Shown: positions 1 to 7,617 of the stretch, piece after piece
How the letters are laid out: each line of letters opens with the position of its first letter
Position numbering within the stretch: the stretch's first letter is position 1
From: an uncultured Prevotellaceae bacterium
Lineage (GTDB): Bacteria; Bacteroidota; Bacteroidia; Bacteroidales; Muribaculaceae
Assembly: GCA_900317325.1 (NCBI GenBank)
Contig: ONGE01000017.1
Span: forward strand, 62,001-126,000
Direction of reading: 5' to 3'
Length of the DNA stretch: 64,000 nucleotides
Program-made: the position numbers and the translations under genes
The notes under the pieces: model-generated
What the model was told of the DNA's origin: nothing
The model's input: only the letters and a program-made list of their open reading frames with translations
The model's database searches: none

Positions 1-1
1 C

Positions 2-760
2 TATATCGAGGCTCAAACGCGCCAGTGGAACGAGATTGCCGATATGCGCCTGTCGGAACTCGATGCCAACTTCCCCAAGTCGCAGAACACCCATCTACAC
101 ATCATCGAGCCTTACACCAACCTGTACCGCTGCCTCAAGGAATGCGGCGAAGCCTGCCCAGTGTCTAGCGACGTTGTGGAGCGTGTGGAGAAAGCCCTGC
201 GCAACCTCATCGACATTTTCACCGACAAGATTCTTAATCCCGAGACGCATCATCTGGACCTGTTCTTTGCCATGGACTGGACCCGCGAGGCCGGGGCTCT
301 CGAGAGTTACGGGCACGACATCGAGTGCTCATGGCTCATGCACGAGGCGGCACTGGTGCTGGGCGACCAGGCCGTGCTTGACAAGGTGGAACCCATCGTG
401 AAACTCGTGGCCAAAGCCAGCGAGAAAGGCTTGAATGCCGACGGGTCGATGGTACACGAGGCCAATCTCGACACCGGCTATGTCGATGACGACCGCCACT
501 GGTGGGTACAGGCCGAGACTGTGGTAGGATTCATCAACCTGTATCAGCACTTCGGCGACGAGAGCGCGCTGCTGAAGGCGCTGCACTGCTGGCAATACAT
601 CAAGGACAACCTCATCGACCGCGAGGGCGGCGAGTGGTTCTGGAGTCGCGATGCCCAGGGCAATATCAACCGCCGCGACGACAAGGCGGGCTTCTGGAAA
701 TGCCCTTATCACAACTCGCGCATGTGTCTTGAAATCATGGAACGCAATTTCGAACAATAA
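2..760 (+). CDS. Cellobiose 2-epimerase (AGE family), 5' end cut by window
   Basis: This is the C-terminal part of an N-acylglucosamine/cellobiose 2-epimerase family protein, which converts the reducing-end glucose of beta-1,4 disaccharides to mannose or the reverse. The frame is open from base 2, so the true start lies upstream of the window and the first internal Met at 44 is not the start. Visible family motifs are RHWWVQAE, followed by a VGFINLYQ helix, and near the end GFWKCPYHNSR; these carry the conserved His and Arg of the (alpha/alpha)6 barrel. No signal peptide can be assessed. It lies 9 bases upstream of a cellobiose phosphorylase gene, so the two are very likely cotranscribed and act in sequence on cytoplasmic disaccharides. 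A plain N-acylglucosamine epimerase is less likely given this neighbour. Confidence 0.88.
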   Translation, partial: YIEAQTRQWNEIADMRLSELDANFPKSQNTHLHIIEPYTNLYRCLKECGEACPVSSDVVERVEKALRNLIDIFTDKILNPETHHLDLFFAMDWTREAGALESYGHDIECSWLMHEAALVLGDQAVLDKVEPIVKLVAKASEKGLNADGSMVHEANLDTGYVDDDRHWWVQAETVVGFINLYQHFGDESALLKALHCWQYIKDNLIDREGGEWFWSRDAQGNINRRDDKAGFWKCPYHNSRMCLEIMERNFEQ

Positions 761-769
761 TTATAAGAT

Positions 770-3253
770 ATGGATAACAAAAGATACGGTCACTTTGACG
801 ACCAACACCGCGAATATGTCATCACCGACCCGCAGACGCCATGGCCCTGGATCAACTACCTGGGCAACGAGGATTTCTTCTCACTGATTTCCAACACGGC
901 CGGCGGCTACTGCTTCTACAAGGATGCCAAGTTCCGTCGCTTGACGCGCTACCGCTACAACGGCGTGCCTATGGACAACGGCGGCCGCTACTTCTACATC
1001 AACGATGGCGGCACCGTGTGGAATCCGGGATGGAAGCCCTGCAAGACGCCGCTCGACAGCTATGAGTGCCGTCACGGCATGAACTACACCCGCATCACGG
1101 GCAGCAAGAACGGTGTCGAGGCATCGGTGCTGTTCTTCGTGCCCCTGCACACCTGGGCCGAGGTGCAGAAGCTCACGCTCACCAACAACAGCAATGAGGT
1201 GAAGCGCCTCAAGTTGTTCTCCTTTGCCGAGTGGTGCCTGTGGAATGCGGCGACCGACATGGAGAACTTCCAGCGCAACTTCTCGACCGGTGAGGTCGAA
1301 ATCGAGGGCTCGGTCATTTACCACAAGACCGAATACCGCGAGCGCCGCAATCACTACGCATTCTACGGTGTGAACGTTCCTATCCAGGGCTTTGACACCG
1401 ACCGTGAGACGTTCATCGGCCTCTATAATGAGTTTGCCAATCCCGATGCCGTCATCGAAGGCCGTCCGCGCAACAGCCATGCCCACGGCTGGAGCCCCAT
1501 CGCTTCGCACTACATCGAGGTGGAGCTGCAGCCCGGCGAGAGCCGTGACTATATCTTCCTGCTAGGCTATGTCGAGAACAAGCAAGAAGAGAAATTCATC
1601 GCTCCGCAGGTCATCAACAAGACGCAGGCCAAGGGTATGATGGCACGCTTCGACACCAGCGAGAAGGTGGATGCCGCTTTTGCCGAACTGTGCAACTATT
1701 GGGACAACCTGCTCAACATCTACACGGCAAACACGGGGAACGACAAACTCGACCGCATGGTCAACATCTGGAACCAATATCAGTGCATGGTCACCTTCTG
1801 CATGTCACGCTCGGCCTCTTTCTTCGAGAGCGGCATCGGACGCGGCATGGGATTCCGCGACAGCAACCAGGACCTCGTGGGCTTTGTTCACCTCATCCCC
1901 GAGCGTGCCCGTGAGCGCATCATCGACATCGCCTCGACGCAGTTCCCCGACGGCGGCTGCTATCATCAGTATCAGCCATTGACCAAGCGCGGCAACAACG
2001 ACATCGGCGGCGGCTTCAATGATGACCCCTGCTGGCTCATCTTCGGCACCGTGGCCTATATCAAAGAAACTGGCGACTTCTCGATTCTCGACGAGCTGGT
2101 TCCGTTTGACAACCAGCCGGGCACCGAGGTCACGCTGTTTGAGCACCTGCAAGTGTCGTTCAACCACGTGGTCAATAACCTGGGGCCGCACAAGCTGCCT
2201 CTCATCGGCCGCGCCGACTGGAACGACTGCCTGAATCTGAACTGCTTCTCCTGGGACCCCAATGAGAGTTTCCAGACCACCGAGAACAAGACCGAGGGCT
2301 CACAAGCCGAGTCGCTGATGATTGCCGGTCTGTTTGTCGTGACAGGCAAGGACTACGTCGAACTCTGCAAGATTCTGCCTGACCACATCAAGACGATGCA
2401 GAATCTTAAAGCTATCGACTTCGCCGCCGAGGCCGACCGTGCTCAGCAGCATGTCGACGAGATGGTCAATGCCGTCAAGGTCCATGGCTGGGACGGAGAA
2501 TGGTATCTGCGTGCCTATGACTTCTACGGCAACAAAATCGGCAGCGACGAGTGCGAGGAAGGCAAAATCTTCATCGAGTCGCAGGGCTGGTGCACCATGG
2601 CGGGCATCGGTCTGGAAGAAGGTCTCGTAGAGCGTTCGCTCGACTCGGTAAAAGAACGCCTGGAATGCGAACACGGCATCGTGCTCAACAATCCCGCCTT
2701 CACCACCTATCATGTCGAGATGGGTGAAATCAGCTCCTATCCCGAGGGCTACAAGGAGAATGCGGGCATCTTCTGCCACAACAACCCTTGGGTCATCATC
2801 GGCGAGACGGTGGCTGCCCGCGGCGATGACGCTTGGAGCCACTACAAGAAGATTCTGCCCAGCTACGTCGAGGAGGACCGCCAGACGCTGCACAAGGTCG
2901 AGCCTTATGTCAACTGCCAGATGGTGGCAGGCAAGGACGCCTATCGTCCCGGCGAGGGCAAGAACTCATGGCTCACCGGCACCGCAGCGTGGATGTGGTA
3001 CACCGTGTCGGAATTCATTCTCGGCATCAAGCCGCACTATGACGGTCTGCTCATCGACCCGTGTCTGCCCAGGACAGCGCACGACTACACGGTGACCAGG
3101 CGCTTCCGCGGTGGGGAATATGAAATCCATGTGAGCAACCCCAAGGGCGTGAGCAAGGGCGTTGCCAGGATGACTGTTGACGGGATGCCGGTCGAGGGTG
3201 CTGTCGTGCCCGCACAACCCGGCAAGCACATTGTCGAGGTCGTCATGGGATAA
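770..3253 (+). CDS. GH94 cellobiose phosphorylase
   Basis: This 827-residue protein has the usual length of cellobiose phosphorylases, which split cellobiose with phosphate into glucose 1-phosphate and glucose in the cytoplasm. The N-terminal segment (residues about 1-60, with [19 protein letters not shown] and the TAGGY motif) is typical of GH94. The barrel contains [13 protein letters not shown] (about residues 479-491), holding the general-acid Asp region, and the C-terminal part has the [14 protein letters not shown] motif. No signal peptide is present, which fits a cytoplasmic enzyme. The start ATG follows the epimerase stop by 9 bases. A hairpin and T-rich tract follow the gene. Specificity for cellobiose rather than a longer cellodextrin is inferred from family resemblance. 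Mannosylglucose phosphorylase would be GH130, which this is not. Confidence 0.92.
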   Translation: MDNKRYGHFDDQHREYVITDPQTPWPWINYLGNEDFFSLISNTAGGYCFYKDAKFRRLTRYRYNGVPMDNGGRYFYINDGGTVWNPGWKPCKTPLDSYECRHGMNYTRITGSKNGVEASVLFFVPLHTWAEVQKLTLTNNSNEVKRLKLFSFAEWCLWNAATDMENFQRNFSTGEVEIEGSVIYHKTEYRERRNHYAFYGVNVPIQGFDTDRETFIGLYNEFANPDAVIEGRPRNSHAHGWSPIASHYIEVELQPGESRDYIFLLGYVENKQEEKFIAPQVINKTQAKGMMARFDTSEKVDAAFAELCNYWDNLLNIYTANTGNDKLDRMVNIWNQYQCMVTFCMSRSASFFESGIGRGMGFRDSNQDLVGFVHLIPERARERIIDIASTQFPDGGCYHQYQPLTKRGNNDIGGGFNDDPCWLIFGTVAYIKETGDFSILDELVPFDNQPGTEVTLFEHLQVSFNHVVNNLGPHKLPLIGRADWNDCLNLNCFSWDPNESFQTTENKTEGSQAESLMIAGLFVVTGKDYVELCKILPDHIKTMQNLKAIDFAAEADRAQQHVDEMVNAVKVHGWDGEWYLRAYDFYGNKIGSDECEEGKIFIESQGWCTMAGIGLEEGLVERSLDSVKERLECEHGIVLNNPAFTTYHVEMGEISSYPEGYKENAGIFCHNNPWVIIGETVAARGDDAWSHYKKILPSYVEEDRQTLHKVEPYVNCQMVAGKDAYRPGEGKNSWLTGTAAWMWYTVSEFILGIKPHYDGLLIDPCLPRTAHDYTVTRRFRGGEYEIHVSNPKGVSKGVARMTVDGMPVEGAVVPAQPGKHIVEVVMG

Positions 3254-3266
3254 TCTCTTAATTCAA

Positions 3267-3291
3267 TTCTGAAGTGTTAAGCACTTCAGAA
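3267..3291 (+). terminator. Hairpin after the phosphorylase gene
   Basis: A perfect 10-bp stem with a 5-base loop (TTCTGAAGTG / CACTTCAGAA) begins 14 bases after the stop codon. The nearest T-rich run (3341-3366) is separated from it by heptad repeats, so it is either an imperfect terminator or a stabilising 3' hairpin. Confidence 0.5.
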
Positions 3292-3299
3292 CTTGAAGG

Positions 3300-3424
3300 T
3301 TAGAGGTTAAAGTTTAGAGTTTAGAGAAGAGAGAAGAAAAATTTTTCGATTTTTTTTATTTTTTTGCACGCATGCAGCTAATGTCAGATTTCTCTGAACT
3401 CTAACTAACTCTAAACCTCAAGGT
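3300..3424. repeat. YTAR heptad repeats facing each other
   Basis: The left arm (3300-3328) contains TTAG or TTAA units every seven bases, as in GTTTAGAGTTTAGAG. The right arm (about 3391-3424) carries the reverse-complement form CTAAC/CTAAAC. A T-rich tract and a CATGCAGC segment lie between them. The two arms can pair imperfectly. The first gene downstream starts at 3504. Confidence 0.7.
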
Positions 3425-3503
3425 TTTAAAGTAGCTTTGCCCCTTTAAAAACTTGAATCTTAATTAGATAGTTGAACAATATTAACCATAACATATCAAA
3501 ACG

Positions 3504-5658
3504 ATGAAAAGATTCTCTCTTATCCTTGCAGCGATGATGTTGCTGGGTTGCGGCACGATGAGTGCTTGGCAGGGTGACGTTACCGTGCAAACCCCTAACA
3601 CCCAGCTGGTGCTGCACGCCTATGAGGGCGGCGACCTGCGCATGGGCTACTACGGCAACAAGAGCGCCACACTGCAGCAACTGCGTGACGGTGGTGCCGA
3701 CCTTAACTTCTCGGCATTGCCCGCATTCGGCACCGTGGACGCCATCCAGCGACCTGAACCTTGAGCTCAAGGTCACCGACTACCAGACGAGCAGCGACGA
3801 CCGTTCGCAGCTTCACGTTTTCACGATGACCGACAAACTGCTGCCCGTCACAGTGAAAGTGTTCTATAAAGCCTACCGCAACGTGGACGTGATCGAGACT
3901 TGGACCGAAATCTCTCACAAGGAGAAACGTGCCATCACGCTCAAGCGCTTCGATTCGGGCCACCTGACACTGCGCCAGGGCGACGTGTGGATCAGCCACC
4001 TGCACGGCAACTGGGCCGCCGAGACCGAACCCACGACCGAGCCGCTCACCCAAGGCCTGAAGACCATCCGCAACACCGACGGCGCCCGCAACTCGCACCT
4101 GGACGCTCCCGAGCTGATGATTTCGCTCGACGGTGAGCCACAGGAGACCACGGGTCGCGTCATTGCTGCCATCCTGTGCTGGAGCGGCAACTACGAACTC
4201 CGCATCAACACCACAGGCCATCGTCAGCACCAGTTCTACGCCGGTATCGACCCGATGTCGTCGGAATATGTGCTCGAGCCCAACGAACTCTTTGAGACGC
4301 CGCATCTGGCTCTCGCCTACTCCGAGGACGGCCTGGGAGGTGCCAGCCGCACCATCCATCGCTGGGCACGCACCGAGGGCATGTTCCACCGTGGCATGAA
4401 CACGGGCGACATCCTGCTCAACTCGTGGGAAGGCGTCGTGTTTGACATCAAGGAGGAAACCATGATCAACATGATGGACGACATCGCCAAGTTCGGCGGC
4501 GAGCTGTTCGTGATGGACGATGGCTGGTTTGGCGACAAGTATCCCCGCAACAACGACTCCTCGTCGTTGGGCGACTGGGTGGTTGACAAGCGCAAACTGC
4601 CCGGCGGCATCAGCACGCTCACCCAGGCGGCCCGTCAGCGCGGCATCAAGTTCGGCATCTGGATTGAGCCCGAGATGTGCAACACCGTGAGTGAGCTCTA
4701 CGAGAAACACCCCGACTGGATGCTCCAGACCAAAGGTCGCGAACTCAAACAGGGGCGTGGCGGCACACAGGTGGTGCTCGACCTTACCAACCCCAAGGTG
4801 CAGGACTTCATCTTCGGCATCGTGGACAACCTGATGACGCAGAACCCCGACATCGCTTATATCAAGTGGGATGCCAATGCCTCGATTCAGAACTACGGCT
4901 CGTTATACCTGCCCAAGAACAAGCAGAACAACATCTCCATCCTGTGGCACCGCGGACTCCTCAACGTGCTCAAGCGCATCCGCGCCAAGTACCCTGACCT
5001 GGTGATTCAAGACTGTGCCTCGGGTGGTGGCCGTGCCAACTATGGCCTACTGCCCTACTTCGACGAGTTCTGGGTGAGCGACAACAACGATGCCCTGCAG
5101 CGCGTTTATATCCAGTACGGCACCTCCTACTTCTTCCCTGCCAACGCGATGGCACAGCACATCGGCGGCTCTCCTTACTGGAATACGGGCGGCCGTGTCA
5201 TCCCCATCAAGTTCCGCTGCGACGTGGCCATGAGCGGCCGTCTGGGCATGGAGCTGCAACCGCGGCACATGAGCCAGGAGGAACACGACCAGTGCACCCA
5301 GGCGTTTGCCGACTACAAGTTGCTGCGCCCCGTCGTGCAGACCGGCAACCTCTATCGTCTGATTTCGCCATACAACCGCAGGGGCGTCTCGTCCATCATG
5401 TTCAGCAACGATGCGATGGACCATGCCGTGTGGTTCGTCTACAAGGTTGACAACTATGTTGACCAGCCACTGCCGCGCATCCAGCTTGCGGGCCTTGACC
5501 CTGATCGCAGTTACACCCTCACCGAGCGCAACGTCAAGGTGGGCCAAAAGCCGTGCGAACTCAACGGCAAGACCTTCACCGGCCGCTTCCTGATGGACAT
5601 CGGTCTTGAAGTGCCCCTGGCTAGCGACTACGCCAGCCGCATCTTCGAACTGAGATAA
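3504..5658 (+). pseudogene. GH36 alpha-galactosidase, frameshifted near the N-terminus
   Basis: The first frame (3504-3766) starts with a signal peptide (MKRFSLILAAMMLLGCG) and runs 86 residues into the N-terminal beta-sandwich, ending shortly after PAFGTVDA. The second frame is open through the same area and carries the rest from about 3755 (SSDLNLELKVTDYQ) to 5658. It contains the GH36 core: DDGWFG, the nucleophile region IAYIKWDANASIQ and the acid/base region FWVSDNNDALQR. All catalytic elements survive. Related enzymes have extra residues between the AFG motif and the following strand, so the lesion looks like a short frameshifting deletion rather than a single-base slip, although a sequencing error remains possible. 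If intact, the enzyme would remove alpha-galactosyl branches from galactomannan. It lies between the phosphorylase and the GH26 mannanase. Confidence 0.75.
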
Positions 5659-6113
5659 AGAATTAGGAATTAGAAATTAGAAATTAGAAATTAGGAGTTA
5701 GGAATTAGGAATTAGGAATTAGGAGTTAGGAATTAGGAATTAGGAGTTAGGAATTAACTAGGGACTAAGGACTAAGGACTAGGGACTAGAAACTAGGGAC
5801 TAAGGACTAAGGACTAAGGACTAAGGACTAAGGACTAGGGACTAGGGACTAAGGACTAAGGACTAAGGACTAAGGACTAAGGACTAAGGACTAGGGACTA
5901 GGGACTAAGGACTAAGGACTAAGGACTAGGGACTAAGGACTAAGGACTAGGGACTAAGGACTAAGGACTAAGGACTAAGGACTAAGGACTAAGGACTAGG
6001 GACTAAGGACTAAGGACTAAGGACTAAGGACTAGGGACTAAGGACTAAGGACTAAGGACTAAGGACTAAGGACTAAGGACTAGAAACTAGGGACTAAGGA
6101 CTAGGGACTAAAA
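5659..6113. repeat. Long array of seven-base tandem repeats (about 65 units)
   Basis: The spacer between the alpha-galactosidase and mannanase genes is almost entirely tandem heptads. The first part (to about 5756) is GAATTAG/AAATTAG/GAGTTAG; the rest is GGACTAA, GGACTAG and a few GAAACTAG variants. All share the core YTAR, so each unit carries TAA or TAG on both strands. Because seven is not a multiple of three, all six frames are stopped within 21 bases. There are no spacers, so this is not CRISPR. Confidence 0.97.
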
Positions 6114-6125
6114 AACAACAAAAAA

Positions 6126-7283
6126 ATGAAAATGATGAAACCAAGACTGTTGCTCATCGCCCTGCTGTTTTTCTTTTGCGCATCACAAGCTGGAGCCCGT
6201 GTACCCAAAGTTGAGAAAACCCCGGCGCAAAAGCTGATTGAGCGCCTCGCCAAGCTGCAGAAGCGCGGCATCATGTACGGCCATCAGGACGACCCCTTCT
6301 ATGGCATCACCTGGGAGTGGGAGCAGGGCCGTTCGGACACCTATGACCTCGTGGGCGACTACCCTGGCGTGATGGGCTTTGACCTGGGCGGCATCGAGAT
6401 GGGCGACGACAAGAACCTGGATTCGGTACCGTTCAATTGGATTCGTGAAGAAATCATCAAGCACCACGAGCGTGGCGGTATCGTGACGCTGTCATGGCAT
6501 CCGCGCAATCCCATGCTGGGCACCACCGCCTGGATTGAGAGCGACATCAAGTCGTTTGAGGCAGCAAAGCCTTATCTCGAGAAGACCGGTCAGCTCGGTC
6601 TTGTCCTCGACCCCAAGAGCACGGTCAGGGAGATTCTGCCCGGCGGCAAGGGCCACAGCAAGTTCATGACTTGGCTCCAACGTGTCGAGGCGTTCATCCT
6701 CTCGCTCACCGACAAGGACGGCCGTCCCGTTCCTGTCATCTTCCGTCCCTGGCATGAGTACAACGGCGGATGGTTCTGGTGGGGCAAGGGCAATTGCACC
6801 GACGAGGAGTTCCTGCGCCTGTGGAATCTTACCCAAAACTACCTCAACAAGAGCCTGTCCTCGTCCATCGTGTGGAGTTGCTCGCCCAACTTGGGTGTCG
6901 ATCCGCAGGAATTCTATAACCGCTGGCCCGGTGACGAGCGTGTTGATTTGCTGGGTCTTGACGCCTATCAGTGGGGCACCGAAGAGGATTTTGTCAAGCA
7001 GTGTAATGCCGATATGGACTTCCTGGACGCCTATGCCCGGGAGCACGGCCTGCTGCTGGCATTCACCGAGTGCGGCTACAAGAATTCGCCCGATGCCACC
7101 TGGTGGAGCCGCGTGTTGCTGCCCATCATGGAGAAGCACCATCCCTGCTATTTCCTGCCGTGGCGCAACTTCAAGCGTGAGCACTTCGGCGCAGCGCCTG
7201 GCCTGGCCACAGCCGATGATTTCAAGCAGATGGCCAAGGCCAAGAAAATCCTCTTTGTCAAGGACATCAAGAAGGTGAAATAG
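6126..7283 (+). CDS. GH26 endo-beta-1,4-mannanase, secreted
   Basis: This 385-residue secreted glycoside hydrolase has a signal peptide (residues 1-24, hydrophobic LLLIALLFFFCASQAGA) followed by a single GH26 domain. The acid/base Glu is E211 in RPWHEYNGGWFWWG and the nucleophile is E315 in LAFTECGY, both classic GH26 motifs. It cleaves internal beta-1,4-mannosyl bonds. There is no lipobox, so it is periplasmic or released rather than a surface lipoprotein. It follows the heptad array, and the next gene starts more than 300 bases later. Its place beside an alpha-galactosidase, epimerase and disaccharide phosphorylase supports mannan breakdown. The stop codon is the first TAG of a heptad array. 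Confidence 0.93.
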   Translation: MKMMKPRLLLIALLFFFCASQAGARVPKVEKTPAQKLIERLAKLQKRGIMYGHQDDPFYGITWEWEQGRSDTYDLVGDYPGVMGFDLGGIEMGDDKNLDSVPFNWIREEIIKHHERGGIVTLSWHPRNPMLGTTAWIESDIKSFEAAKPYLEKTGQLGLVLDPKSTVREILPGGKGHSKFMTWLQRVEAFILSLTDKDGRPVPVIFRPWHEYNGGWFWWGKGNCTDEEFLRLWNLTQNYLNKSLSSSIVWSCSPNLGVDPQEFYNRWPGDERVDLLGLDAYQWGTEEDFVKQCNADMDFLDAYAREHGLLLAFTECGYKNSPDATWWSRVLLPIMEKHHPCYFLPWRNFKREHFGAAPGLATADDFKQMAKAKKILFVKDIKKVK

Positions 7284-7312
7284 TTAACAGATAACAGTTA
7301 ACAGTTATTCCA
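7281..7312. repeat. Short YTAR heptad array (GTTAACA family)
   Basis: Units GTTAACA, GATAACA, GTTAACA and GTTATTC follow each other every seven bases. The TAG stop of the mannanase gene starts the array. Confidence 0.8.
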
Positions 7313-7349
7313 CAACAACGGATAAAGCCGGCAGGACACCCGTCAAAAT

Positions 7350-7425
7350 CTGATTCTTCTGAAGGCATCCGCCCACATTAATCAAACAACTGATTCATCT
7401 GATTCTTCTGATGGCATCCGCCCAC
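7350..7425. repeat. 27-bp direct repeat, two copies, ending in GGCATCCGCCCAC
   Basis: Copies at 7350-7376 and 7399-7425 differ at one base and end in the 13-mer GGCATCCGCCCAC. The same 13-mer recurs exactly at 33596. Together with the heptads this fills the 334-base gap before the methyltransferase gene; nothing coding is seen in that gap. Confidence 0.9.
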
Positions 7426-7583
7426 CTTGAAAAAAGGAAAACAATAAATACAAACCGCCACCCGCCGCCCGACGAGGACTAAAAATTGAAACAAAAAAAT
7501 ACAATGGCATCTGCTCATAATATCAGGGTGTGGATGCTGTTGTATGTTTTATGTAACTATCTTTTTTTCTTGAGAATTATTAT

Positions 7584-7591
7584 TATCTTTG
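7584..7591 (+). promoter_or_regulatory. Bacteroidetes -7 element TATCTTTG
   Basis: This matches TAnnTTTG and lies 26 bases before the ATG at 7618. It shows that the in-frame Met at 7486 is upstream of transcription and not the start. Confidence 0.7.
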
Positions 7592-7617
7592 CAACAAAAA
7601 TCAAAAGAAAGCCCAAA

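Noticed and set aside
3703-4710. Long reverse-strand frame (335 codons) opposite the GH36 gene
   Set aside because: It lies antisense to a gene with intact GH36 motifs and shows no domain; it follows from the codon use of the true strand.
5659-6113. CRISPR-like array
   Set aside because: The repeat period is seven bases with no unique spacers and no cas genes nearby.
7486-7617. Upstream extension of the methyltransferase gene
   Set aside because: A TATCTTTG promoter element lies inside it, so the start at 7618 is preferred.
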